This document shows, piece by piece, positions 43,786 through 52,130 of a stretch of DNA of 64,000 nt. The notes under the pieces were generated by a model. The model was not told the DNA's origin. It made no database searches and saw only the letters and a program-made list of their open reading frames with translations. The stretch lies in contig NZ_JAMZEA010000002.1 in the NCBI RefSeq assembly GCF_024172125.1, positions 888,009 through 952,008 on the forward strand. Direction: 5' to 3'. Made by a program: the position numbers and the translations under genes. Position 1 is the first letter of the stretch, and every line of letters begins with the position of its first letter. The DNA comes from Actinomadura rupiterrae. Lineage in GTDB: Bacteria; Actinomycetota; Actinomycetes; Streptosporangiales; Streptosporangiaceae.

Positions 43786-43832
43786 GTCCTCCGCCGCGGT
43801 GCCCACTGGGGTTGCACGCCGCGGCGGAGGAC
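43786..43832. terminator. Strong hairpin terminator between convergent genes
   Basis: GTCCTCCGCCGCGG (43786-43799) and CCGCGGCGGAGGAC (43819-43832) form a perfect 14-bp stem with a 19-nt loop, between the SpoIID-domain gene and the convergent XRE/NBR1 gene. It lacks a clear T-run. It is well placed to stop transcription from both sides. Confidence 0.75.
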
Positions 43833-43841
43833 TGGGGCTGC

Positions 43842-44873
43842 CTAGGGCCCGTCGACGACGATCTGGAAGTTGACCGGACGCTTGCCGGGGAACGCGACCG
43901 TTCCGGTGGCGTCCATCATCTTGAACCGGACGTAGCACAGAACGCCCTTGGCGGGCGTGACGACCTCGGTGGAGATGTCGACGGTCTCCTTGGGCTCGGT
44001 GTCCCTGATCGGGATGTGCTCGGACGTCCGGCACTGGTCGGGCTTCTGCGGCACGTCGATCCGGGCCAGCCAGTACCCCTTCCACGGAACGGTCCCGATG
44101 TTCTTGATCCGCCAGGTCTTGGTGACGGTCTTCCCGGCCCCGACGTGCGTGCAGTCGGCGAGCGTGACGTCCTTGACGAAGATGGACTCGTCGCCCTTGT
44201 GCGCGGCCGGCAGCGCCGTGGCCGGCGGTCCCACCACCGGGCACGAGACCGTCGCCTCCGAGTTCGCCCCGGACGGGTTCAGGTCGTGCCCCGGCGGCTC
44301 GTTCGAGCCCTGGCCGAAAACCACCGCGCAGACGACGATCGCGCCGAGCGTGACCGCCGCACCCGCCGCCGCGAGCGGCGGACCGAGCCGCTTGCGCTTC
44401 CGCTTCGCTGCTTCTGGGACGGCGAGCAGGGTGGCTTCGACAGCGCTCCTGGGCTGCGTCGTTTCGGCCGACACCACCTCACCCGTGATCCAGCCCTCTG
44501 GCAGAACCTTGGCGGCGGGCTGCCCCGAGGTGCCCGTTGGGTGCGGGGGGACGTCGACGGGACTTGCCGGTTGCGGGGGGACGTCCACGACGGGATTGCC
44601 GCCGGTGGTCACCGACCGGACGACGAGGTTCGCCGCCTCCCAGCGCTCCCGGTACTCGGCGGGCTCCCCGCCGCACGCCTTGACGAACTCGACGGTGGTG
44701 GACCAACTCGGAAGCCGGTTCCCCTTCGTGGCCTCGTGAAGCGTCGCGTGCGAAATCGCCTTTGACCGACCGGACATCTCCCGGAAAGAAGGATTACCCA
44801 CGGAGTTTCGCAGTTCTCGTAGAACCGCTGCGAAGTGCTCAATCGCCTCCGCCCGTGCACGCACGTCGTCCAC
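43842..44873 (-). CDS. Membrane-anchored XRE-HTH protein with NBR1-Ig-like domain
   Basis: A 343-residue protein. Residues about 10-85 are an XRE-like helix-turn-helix (VLRELRNSVGNPSFREMSGRSKAISHATLHEATKGNRLPSWSTTVEFVKACGG). After a Pro-rich linker comes one transmembrane helix at about 163-187. The C-terminal extracellular part (about 225-343) is an NBR1-type Ig-like domain: TVTKTWRIKNIGTVPWKGYWLARID...CRTSEHIPIRDTEPKETVDISTEVVTPAKG. The layout HTH inside, Ig outside suggests a sensor that links cell-surface binding to DNA or protein partners inside. Such fusions are widespread in actinomycetes but uncharacterised. Divergent from the WD40-like gene. Confidence 0.8.
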   Translation of the reverse strand: MDDVRARAEAIEHFAAVLRELRNSVGNPSFREMSGRSKAISHATLHEATKGNRLPSWSTTVEFVKACGGEPAEYRERWEAANLVVRSVTTGGNPVVDVPPQPASPVDVPPHPTGTSGQPAAKVLPEGWITGEVVSAETTQPRSAVEATLLAVPEAAKRKRKRLGPPLAAAGAAVTLGAIVVCAVVFGQGSNEPPGHDLNPSGANSEATVSCPVVGPPATALPAAHKGDESIFVKDVTLADCTHVGAGKTVTKTWRIKNIGTVPWKGYWLARIDVPQKPDQCRTSEHIPIRDTEPKETVDISTEVVTPAKGVLCYVRFKMMDATGTVAFPGKRPVNFQIVVDGP

Positions 44874-45012
44874 CGGCAGAAGTTAACAGCGCCCACGCGC
44901 TTTACTCAAGCTTGAACGTGCACCAGGAGACAAACCCCACGCGTCCAGCTGATGTACGCCCCGGCGCGAAAGCTCAGCGGCCTGTCACAGGTGACCGCTA
45001 CCGTCCGGTCGC

Positions 45013-47232
45013 ATGCCCTCCGCCAAGGTTCCGTCCCACGCGTTGCTGACCGACTGCGTCTTCCTCGTCCATGCCGACCCCGCCCAGGTCGTCCCGCTCC
45101 TGGAGCACGCGGAAGACGACGCCGCCCGCCTCGCCGCCGCCGTCTACCGGACGTCCCTGCACGCGCACCGCCACGCGACTCCCAGCGTGCGCCGCCAGCT
45201 GCTCGCCTTGGACGCCGCCCGCTGGGGTTCCCCGGACCTGTCCGCCCGTTTCGCCGACATCCCGATTACGGACGCCCCAAAACCACTCTGGAAAGTAACC
45301 GAGTCCACCGGTTCCGGTGCCCGGCCGCGCTTTTTGTTCCAGCTGGAAGGGGCCGAGCATGGCCGAGCGGTGACCATCATCGAACTGAACGGCCGTGCTG
45401 TCGCCGTTCACGGCGGCGCTTCCGGAATCCGCATGTGGGACATGGCCACCGGCACCGTGCTCGTCCCGCCAGGAACCGCCCTCGCCGACGTCCGGAACGT
45501 CGTCGCCTTCGCCAGGGCCGGCGGCCGGTCACTGGCGCTGGCAGCGGAACAGGAGCGCTGCGGCGGCTGGCTTGAGGCCGCCGAGACCGCGCGCTTCCAG
45601 GTGTGGGACCTGACCAGCGGGGAGCCGGTAGGAGATCCGGTCACCGGCCCGGCAGGCTACCTCGCCACCGTCGCGTTCACCGTCTGCGCCGACCGTCCCA
45701 TCATCGCCGCCTACATCCACGGGAGAGGGGTGACCGTCTGGGATGAGGCAGGCGGGACGCCGCTGTGCGATTCCGACGTCGACATCGCCATGGTCGCCTG
45801 CGCGATCGTGAACGGACGGCCCGTTGTGGCCACCGGTGTCCCCGACACGGTGACGGTGTGGAGCCGGGCCTCCGGCGCCTGGACCGGCCAGATGACGGTC
45901 GAGCCCCCAGGCTGGCTGAGCGCGATCGAGATCGGCGAGCTTGGCGGACGTCCGGTGCTCATGACCGGAAGCGGCGTCGATGCCGAGACCTCCAACGACC
46001 ACCAGATCCGGATGTGGGATCTGGCAGACGGCGAACCGGTCGGCCAGCCGCTCTCGTCCGGCCATACCGACTCCATTGGTGGCCTGAACTGCGTTTCCGC
46101 GTCCGGACGAACCCTGGCGGTCACGGCCGGTTCCGCACCGGACTGGACGGTCCGCGCGTGGAACCTGACGGACGGTTTCCAGCTCGGCGGCGCCCTGACC
46201 GGGCATCAAGGCTCTGTCATGGAGGCGGCCATCGCCGAGGTCGACAAGGTTACCTTCGCGGTCACTGTGGACATGCGGGACCAGGTCTTCCTCTGGAACC
46301 TGTCGCCCCAGGCGATCCCGCAGGGGAGCTCTCGCACTGCCGAGCCGTCCGGCGCGGACACTTTGGCGACCACCGAGCTGGACGGACGCTCCGTTGCGCT
46401 GATCGGCAGCTGGGAAGCTGGGCTGCAACTCCGCGACCTCGCCACCAGCGACCCACTCGGGCCTTCCTTCGCTGCGGAAGAACTGCTCACGATCCGGGAC
46501 GTTGCGGCCACGGTTCTCGATGGCCGCCCGATTCTCCTGGTGGCCGGTGAATCCGACGCGGCCGTTCGGCGGTGGGACGTCCTGACCGGGGAGCCACTCG
46601 CGCCGCTGAAGGCCGGTGCTGACGCATCCAAGCCATGGCCCCACGACAGCGAGACGATGCTCGCGGTCGCCTGCACGGAAATGGACGGACGACCTGTCGC
46701 GCTGGCCGGTGGCGAGCACGCCGAGCTGTGGATGTGGGACCTGGCGTCCGGCGAGCCGCTCGGCACGATGCACGGCCACCTGAAGTGGAGCGAGGAGGCC
46801 CAAGGTCGGCCCGGCCTCGGCACCAAGCTGTACATCACCGCCCTCACCTGCACCCACCTCGACGGACGCCCGATCGCCGTGACCGGGGGAGAGGACGGAA
46901 CCGTCCGCCGCTGGGACCTGACCACGCTCCAGCAGATCGGGACGCCCGAAATCCCCGCCCAGCTCGACGACAAGAGCAAGACGATCACGTCGCTTTGCCA
47001 CACCGAGCTGGACGGACGTCCCGTCGTGATCAGCGGCGGCCAGGACCGCACCCTCAGAACGTGGGACCTCGCCACAGGCGAGGGGCAGGGCCCGGCGATG
47101 ACCTTCCCGGCGCCGATCACCAAGGTCTCGGCGACCGAAGCGGGCCTGGAGGTCCGTTTCGGCGCCGACACCGCCGTCCTGGAGGCCGAAAGTGGACGCG
47201 GACGGAACATCGGGGCGATCGGGGCCGACTAA
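45013..47232 (+). CDS. WD40-repeat-like beta-propeller protein
   Basis: A 739-residue protein. The N-terminal 100 residues are helical (ALLTDCVFLVHADPAQVVPLLEHAEDDAARLAAAVYRTSLHAH). From about 115 on, degenerate WD40 units recur every 45-60 residues, each with an xLxGRPVAVxGG strand and a ...IRMWDMATG, VWDLTSGEPVG, MWDLADGEPVG, RAWNLTDG, RWDVLTGEPL, MWDLASGEPLG, RWDLTTLQQIG or TWDLATGEG end. Roughly ten or more repeats suggest one or two seven-bladed propellers. These act as protein-protein scaffolds in the cytoplasm; no signal peptide. Its neighbours (lectin-like protein, STPK with repeats) hint at a signalling set. Confidence 0.85.
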   Translation: MPSAKVPSHALLTDCVFLVHADPAQVVPLLEHAEDDAARLAAAVYRTSLHAHRHATPSVRRQLLALDAARWGSPDLSARFADIPITDAPKPLWKVTESTGSGARPRFLFQLEGAEHGRAVTIIELNGRAVAVHGGASGIRMWDMATGTVLVPPGTALADVRNVVAFARAGGRSLALAAEQERCGGWLEAAETARFQVWDLTSGEPVGDPVTGPAGYLATVAFTVCADRPIIAAYIHGRGVTVWDEAGGTPLCDSDVDIAMVACAIVNGRPVVATGVPDTVTVWSRASGAWTGQMTVEPPGWLSAIEIGELGGRPVLMTGSGVDAETSNDHQIRMWDLADGEPVGQPLSSGHTDSIGGLNCVSASGRTLAVTAGSAPDWTVRAWNLTDGFQLGGALTGHQGSVMEAAIAEVDKVTFAVTVDMRDQVFLWNLSPQAIPQGSSRTAEPSGADTLATTELDGRSVALIGSWEAGLQLRDLATSDPLGPSFAAEELLTIRDVAATVLDGRPILLVAGESDAAVRRWDVLTGEPLAPLKAGADASKPWPHDSETMLAVACTEMDGRPVALAGGEHAELWMWDLASGEPLGTMHGHLKWSEEAQGRPGLGTKLYITALTCTHLDGRPIAVTGGEDGTVRRWDLTTLQQIGTPEIPAQLDDKSKTITSLCHTELDGRPVVISGGQDRTLRTWDLATGEGQGPAMTFPAPITKVSATEAGLEVRFGADTAVLEAESGRGRNIGAIGAD

Positions 47233-47267
47233 CGGCTGAGTTCCGGACGGGAAACGGGGGAGTCGCG

Positions 47268-48251
47268 ATGTCCGAGGAGCAGGGGGCCATCCCGCAGCTG
47301 AACAGGACGAGGGCCCCGGCGATGGCCTGGTCCCAGCAGGTGGCGGGCAACGACCGGATCACCTGGGCGCCGAACAGCGAGAGCATCGGGTCGGAGGTGC
47401 GCTGGGCGCCGACACGTCCGCTGCGGGACGGGCGTGCCACCAGCAGCGTGCCGTCCATCAGCGGCAACCAGTCGCCCACCTGCATGGTGTGGAAGGGCGT
47501 CGCCGGCGACACGCGCATCTGGTACTCGCTGTGGGACGCGGCGGCGAACGACTGGGGCGACCAGATCCCGTCGAACTTCAAGACCGAGCAGTACCCGACG
47601 GTGGTCAACTTCAAGGGCCATACGCTCATGTTCTGGAACGACCCGGACTCCAGGCACCACATCGCGTGGTCGGAACTGGTGAACGGCAGGTGGGTGCACC
47701 CCATGACGCCCGGTGACGAACCCAAGGCGCAACTGGGCTTCCAGTACGTCACCGGTATCTCCGCCGCCTGGGACACCCATCAGGACGGCCTGTACATCGC
47801 CTGCCGTGGCGTCAAGTCCGACGATGCCGACGACACCGGCATCTACTGGCTCCAGGGGGACGACCACACCACCAGCGGGCAATTCCTGTGGCAGGAGAGC
47901 GGCCAGATCCCCTTCGCCGCCGCCAGGACGCAACCCGCACTCGTCTCGGACGGCAACGTTCTCCACGCGGCCTGGCACAACGCCAACGACGACCACATCT
48001 CCTGGGCCTGGTCGGTCAACGGCGGCGTCTGGACCCGTCCACTGTCCCTCACCGACCGCCTCACCTCAGCCACCCCGGCCCTGGCGGCTATCAGCACCGG
48101 CGACGTCATCATGGCCTGGAAAGGCGCCGGCGCCGACCCCCGCATCTGGTGGTCCCGCCTCCGCAACAACGCCTGGGGCCCGCAAACCCCGTTCCCCGAC
48201 CGCCAACTCAACGCCGACCGAGCCCTCGCCCTCTGGGCCCCGGCGCTCTAA
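47268..48251 (+). CDS. Lectin-like/sialidase-like beta-propeller protein
   Basis: A 327-residue protein starting at ATG 47268 after GGGGGAG. It consists of repeated blocks ending in similar motifs: PTCMVWKGVAGDTRIWYSLWDAAANDWG, GHTLMFWNDPDSRHHIAWSELVNGRW, VLHAAWHNANDDHISWAWSVNGGVW and VIMAWKGAGADPRIWWSRLRNNAWG. The repeat every ~50 residues with conserved Trp and Asp pairs resembles PLL-type or BNR-like propeller lectins that bind sugars. No signal peptide is visible, so location is unclear. It ends in a 4-bp overlap with the convergent kinase gene. Confidence 0.72.
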   Translation: MSEEQGAIPQLNRTRAPAMAWSQQVAGNDRITWAPNSESIGSEVRWAPTRPLRDGRATSSVPSISGNQSPTCMVWKGVAGDTRIWYSLWDAAANDWGDQIPSNFKTEQYPTVVNFKGHTLMFWNDPDSRHHIAWSELVNGRWVHPMTPGDEPKAQLGFQYVTGISAAWDTHQDGLYIACRGVKSDDADDTGIYWLQGDDHTTSGQFLWQESGQIPFAAARTQPALVSDGNVLHAAWHNANDDHISWAWSVNGGVWTRPLSLTDRLTSATPALAAISTGDVIMAWKGAGADPRIWWSRLRNNAWGPQTPFPDRQLNADRALALWAPAL

Positions 48252-50248
48252 CGACCGTCCGGCGCCATCTCCCGGGCGATCGCCAGCAACGCCATGGCCC
48301 GCACGGAAGGGATTCTGATAGTGCGGGCGATGCGTTCGGCTTCGACAGGATCGGTGCCGGCCAAGGCCTCCGCGACCGCGTTCAGGGCCCAAGGCCTTGC
48401 GCGCTCGTCGACAGAACGGGCGATGCGTTCGCCCTCGATTGGGTGAGCCTTGGCCACGGCCCCCGCGACCATCTCCAGCGCCTCAGCCCGCCCGAAAAGG
48501 GCGCCCTCGGGGACGGCGCGGGCGATGCGTTCGGCCTCGGCGGGAAGGGCCGGGGCCACCGCAGCAGCGACGGCGGCGGAAGCGCGCATCCGTGCGAACG
48601 GGGTGGGGATGGTACGCGCGATGCCTTCGGCTTTGCTCAACAGGGCCCCGGCCCGTGATGGGTCGGCGGCCGCCATCGCCGCCATCGCTACGGCCAATAC
48701 ATCGGCTGTATATCCGATGTCACCGAGGTGAGTGGCGGTGCGGACGCTATGTTCGGCATCGGCGAGCAACGCGCGTGCATGCGCTGGGTCACCGGCGGCC
48801 ATCACCGTCACGACCTTCGCTAACGCTTGGGCTCGGGGGATGAGGTCAGGGATGGAGCGGGCGATGCGTTCGGCCTCGGCGGGATTGGTGGCGGCGACCG
48901 CTTCCGCGACCGCTGTCAACGACCTTGCCGGTCCATCCGTTTCGGGGAGGGCCCTGGCGATGCGCTCGGCGCCGACGGCATCGGTGAGGGCCATTTGCCC
49001 GATGACATCTGCCATCGCAAGGGCCGTCGCGTGAGGGGCGGGGATGGCTCGGGCCATGCGTTGGGCCTCGCTGGGGTCGATGACGGCCATCGCCGCCGCG
49101 ATCGGGCCGAAGATTGATATCTGCGGGTCGGGATCCAGGAAGAGAGCGGTGCGCTCGGCCTCGCGCAGCAGCGCACGGGCTCGGCTCGGCGCGCTACCGG
49201 TTACGGCCTTCGCGACTTTCGTCAACGTCCATGCACGATCCCGAGGATTGCTGACGGAGCGGGCCGCGCGTTCGGCATCGGCCAGCAGGATGCGAGCTCG
49301 CTGAGGCTCGCTTCCGCCCACGAGACTCGCGATCGTTGCGAGCAGCTCCGCCTCTGGATGGGATGTGGAACGGGCGATGCGTTCGGCGTCGTCCACCAGG
49401 ACACGGAACCGGGGATGCGGTCTTTCGGCCGCTCCGGTGAACGAACGGAGCGTGGCCGGGATGCTCTGGGCGGACGGCCTTCTGGCAGGATCCGGAGCGA
49501 GCAGCGAGGCGACGTAATCGCCGAGCGCCGTAGGAATGTCAGGACGCACGCTGCCCAGGGCCGGCGGCTTCTCGCCCCGAAGGTGCCGGGTCACGATGGT
49601 GTGCGCGGGGCCAACGTACGGGGTGCGGCCCGTCAGCAGGTGGAACAAGGTCGCGCCCAGCGCGTACACGTCGGCGGACGCGTCGACCTTCTCGCCGTAC
49701 ACCTGCTCAGGCGGCATGTAGGCGAGCGTCCCCAGGACGCCATTGGACGGCGTGAGCCGCATTGAGCCATCTTCCAGCCGCGCGATCCCGAAATCGCAGA
49801 TCTTGATGCCGCCGTTGCCGTCGAGCATCAGGTTGGACGGCTTGACGTCCCGATGGATCACCCCGGCCGCATGCGCTGCCGCCAGCCCCTCAGCAGCCTG
49901 CGCGCCGTACTCCAATACGCGCTCGACAGGCAGCCCGCCCTGATGGGCGTCCAGTTCCGCCGCCAGATCAGGCCCCGGCAACAAAGCCAACACCAGAAAC
50001 GGCAAGCCACCATGCTCGGCGATGTCGTAAAGAAGCGCGATCCGAGGATGGTCAAGTCGCGCCGCCGCCTTCGCCTCCACCCGGAACCGCGCCAGCGCCT
50101 CGTCCTGAGACCGGCCCCCGAGCAGCACCTTCACCGCGACCGAGCGGTCCAGAGTGAGATCCAGCGCCCGCCACACCTCGCCCATGCCGCCGCGCCCGAG
50201 CAGCTCCACCAGCCGATACCGGCCGGCCAACTCGTCTCCCGGGTGCAT
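48248..50248 (-). CDS. Serine/threonine protein kinase with C-terminal alpha-helical repeats
   Basis: A 666-residue protein from ATG 50248 (MHPGDELAGRYRLVELLGRGG), with GGGTGGGG upstream. Kinase landmarks: GRGGMGEV loop (18-25), VAVKVL with Lys40, HRDVKPSNLML catalytic loop, KICDFGIARLED and GTLAYMPPEQVYGEKVDASADVYALGATLFHLLTGRTPY. Past about residue 275 there is no transmembrane helix, PASTA or sensor; instead about eleven 30-36-residue alpha-helical units with AERIARSI / ALLADAE motifs. These TPR-like repeats probably bind a substrate or partner. Hanks-type, cytosolic. Convergent with the lectin-like gene. Confidence 0.88.
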   Translation of the reverse strand: MHPGDELAGRYRLVELLGRGGMGEVWRALDLTLDRSVAVKVLLGGRSQDEALARFRVEAKAAARLDHPRIALLYDIAEHGGLPFLVLALLPGPDLAAELDAHQGGLPVERVLEYGAQAAEGLAAAHAAGVIHRDVKPSNLMLDGNGGIKICDFGIARLEDGSMRLTPSNGVLGTLAYMPPEQVYGEKVDASADVYALGATLFHLLTGRTPYVGPAHTIVTRHLRGEKPPALGSVRPDIPTALGDYVASLLAPDPARRPSAQSIPATLRSFTGAAERPHPRFRVLVDDAERIARSTSHPEAELLATIASLVGGSEPQRARILLADAERAARSVSNPRDRAWTLTKVAKAVTGSAPSRARALLREAERTALFLDPDPQISIFGPIAAAMAVIDPSEAQRMARAIPAPHATALAMADVIGQMALTDAVGAERIARALPETDGPARSLTAVAEAVAATNPAEAERIARSIPDLIPRAQALAKVVTVMAAGDPAHARALLADAEHSVRTATHLGDIGYTADVLAVAMAAMAAADPSRAGALLSKAEGIARTIPTPFARMRASAAVAAAVAPALPAEAERIARAVPEGALFGRAEALEMVAGAVAKAHPIEGERIARSVDERARPWALNAVAEALAGTDPVEAERIARTIRIPSVRAMALLAIAREMAPDGR

Positions 50249-50395
50249 CCCCACCCCAACCCGCACGACGGGCGCCGCAAGGGCGCGTCCCCTGACGACG
50301 AGGTGATCGTATCCCTCAAGCAAACACCGACGGCTGGCTGTGTGGCCGAGTCCTCACCGGCCGCCGTCGTAGGCGCGGCCGACCGGCGCTCACCG

Positions 50396-50863
50396 TCAGC
50401 CCTCGATGTCCTCGAACCTGCGGGCGATGCGTTCGACGGCGTCGAGGTCCTCGGGCGGGAGCCGGTCGACGAAGTGGCGTCGCACCGAGGCGGCATGCGC
50501 CGGGGCGACGTCCTTGAGGGTGTCCAGGCCGTGGTCGGTGAGGATGAGGAGGCATCCTCTGCCGTCCGCCGGGTCGGGCGCGCGTCGCAGGAGGCCGCGC
50601 TCTTCCATCCGGGTGGCGTGCCGGGAGAGGCGGCTGCGGGACCATCGCATCTTGGCGGCCTGTTCCCAGAGGGTGCTGGTGTGGTCGGGGCGCTCCGACA
50701 ACGTGCTGAGCACCTCGTAGTCGGGCTCGGAGAGCCCGGCCGCGGCCAGGTCGCGCGCCGTGGCGGCCTGCACGGCGACCACCATGCGCCGGTAGGCCCG
50801 CCATGCCCGCTCCTCGTCCGGGCTCAGCCAGCGCACGCTCTCCGCCGGAGACTTCTTTGACAT
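50396..50863 (-). CDS. MarR family transcriptional regulator
   Basis: A 155-residue protein. The winged helix is seen as LSEPDYEVLSTLSERPDHTSTLWEQAAKMRWSRSRLSRHATRMEERGLLRRAPDPADGRGCLLILTDHGLDTLKDVAPAHA. Its start codon (50863-50861) lies inside a perfect palindrome TGACATGTCA, the likely autoregulatory operator. It is divergent from the FMN-reductase/GNAT fusion only 30 bp away and probably controls it. The same 12-mer around that palindrome reappears at the radical SAM promoter at 54180. Confidence 0.9.
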   Translation of the reverse strand: MSKKSPAESVRWLSPDEERAWRAYRRMVVAVQAATARDLAAAGLSEPDYEVLSTLSERPDHTSTLWEQAAKMRWSRSRLSRHATRMEERGLLRRAPDPADGRGCLLILTDHGLDTLKDVAPAHAASVRRHFVDRLPPEDLDAVERIARRFEDIEG

Positions 50864-50886
50864 GTCATCAATCTACCGGCTACTTT
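50857..50886 (+). promoter_or_regulatory. Promoter of the FMN-reductase/GNAT gene with palindromic operator
   Basis: TTGACA (50857-50862) and TACTTT (50881-50886) are spaced by 18 bp and would start transcription at about the ATG at 50894, giving a leaderless mRNA. The perfect palindrome TGACATGTCA (50858-50867) covers the -35 box and the divergent marR start codon. A half-site, ATGTCAA, recurs at 50893-50899. Regulation by the adjacent MarR protein is inferred. Confidence 0.7.
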
Positions 50887-50893
50887 CATTTCC

Positions 50894-51961
50894 ATGTCAA
50901 CGAAAACGGCGCGCGTCCTCGTCCTGGTGTGCAGCAGCCGGCCCGGCGCCCTCGGCCCGGCGGTCGGCACGTGGTTGACCGACACGCTCGCGCCTCGCGC
51001 CGGGGAGCTCGACGCCGAACTCGTGCACCTGGCCCTCGGCGACCTCGACCTGCCCTTCCTGGACGAAGAGGAGCACCCGTCGTCCGGGGTCTACGCGCAC
51101 GAGCACACCCGGCGATGGAGCGCGCTCGTGGACGCCGCGGACGGCTTCATCGTGGTGACGCCGGAGTACAACTACGGAATGCCGGCGACCCTGAAGAACG
51201 CGCTCGACTACCTCGGTCGCGAGTGGGCCTGGAAACCGATCGGCTTCGTCAGCTACGGCAACACCTCCGCGGGCACGCGCTCGGTCCAGCACGCCAAGCA
51301 GGTGGTGACCACACTGCGCCTCGTGCCGTTGGGGCGCACCGTCGCGATACGCATCAGTGAAGCGGTCGAAGACGGACGGATCCGCCCGAGCGCCACTCTC
51401 GCCTCGGCGGCCGTCGGCGTCCTGGACGAGCTGGTCCGGGTCGCCCACGCCCTGCGTCCGATGCGCGAAGCGGAGCTGTCCGGCCCGCTGCCCGGTTTCT
51501 ACCTGAGACGGCTGACCCCCGATGACGCTCCCGAGGTCACGGTGATGCAGCGGTGCTGCTGGGTGGACGAGGCCCTCGCCAACGACACCCTGGACATCCC
51601 GGCCCTGCACGAGTCACCGGAGCAGACAGGCGAGTGGCTCGCGACCTGGGACGCCATGGGACTGTGGCGGGACGGCCGGCTGCTGGGCATGGTCCGGGCC
51701 CGGCGCGTCGGCACCGACTGGCACCTGGGCCGCCTGGCCGTCGTCCCCGACCTGCGAGGCCAGGGACTCGGCCGCTGGCTGCTGCGCACCGCCGAAGCCG
51801 CGGCCGACCCGACCTGCCATCGCGTCGTCCTGCACACCGGCACCCACAGCCGCCAGAACATCGCCCTCTACCAAAGCGAGGGCTACCGCCCAGCCCCACC
51901 CACCAGCGACGCCGAAACAACCCGCCTAACCAAGGAAATAACCCAAAGAAACGTCGCCTAG
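50894..51961 (+). CDS. NADPH-dependent FMN reductase fused to GNAT acetyltransferase
   Basis: A 355-residue two-domain protein. Residues 1 to about 185 are an NADPH-dependent FMN reductase (flavodoxin-like): LVLVCSSRPGALGPAVGTWL, FIVVTPEYNYGMPATLKNALDYL and PIGFVSYGNTSAGTRSVQHAKQVV. Residues about 195-350 are a GNAT N-acetyltransferase with the acetyl-CoA signature LGRLAVVPDLRGQGLGRWLLRTAEAAA and HSRQNIALYQSEGYR. Separately both families are common; a single chain combining them is unusual. The MarR gene beside it suggests inducible detoxification of a redox-active or amine-bearing compound. Start is probably leaderless. Confidence 0.88.
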   Translation: MSTKTARVLVLVCSSRPGALGPAVGTWLTDTLAPRAGELDAELVHLALGDLDLPFLDEEEHPSSGVYAHEHTRRWSALVDAADGFIVVTPEYNYGMPATLKNALDYLGREWAWKPIGFVSYGNTSAGTRSVQHAKQVVTTLRLVPLGRTVAIRISEAVEDGRIRPSATLASAAVGVLDELVRVAHALRPMREAELSGPLPGFYLRRLTPDDAPEVTVMQRCCWVDEALANDTLDIPALHESPEQTGEWLATWDAMGLWRDGRLLGMVRARRVGTDWHLGRLAVVPDLRGQGLGRWLLRTAEAAADPTCHRVVLHTGTHSRQNIALYQSEGYRPAPPTSDAETTRLTKEITQRNVA

Positions 51962-52130
51962 CAGCACCCCCGCCGACGAGCGCGCCCCTCCTGACCATCG
52001 CTCGCCGAGCCCGTCCAGGACAAGCCGCCCAACGACCCGAACCTGCTCCGCCTTTCCCAGACGGCCTGCTTGGATTCCGCCGCGCGTGGTTTGCTCCTTG
52101 TGACGTCTCATGCGGTGAGGGTGATTGCCG

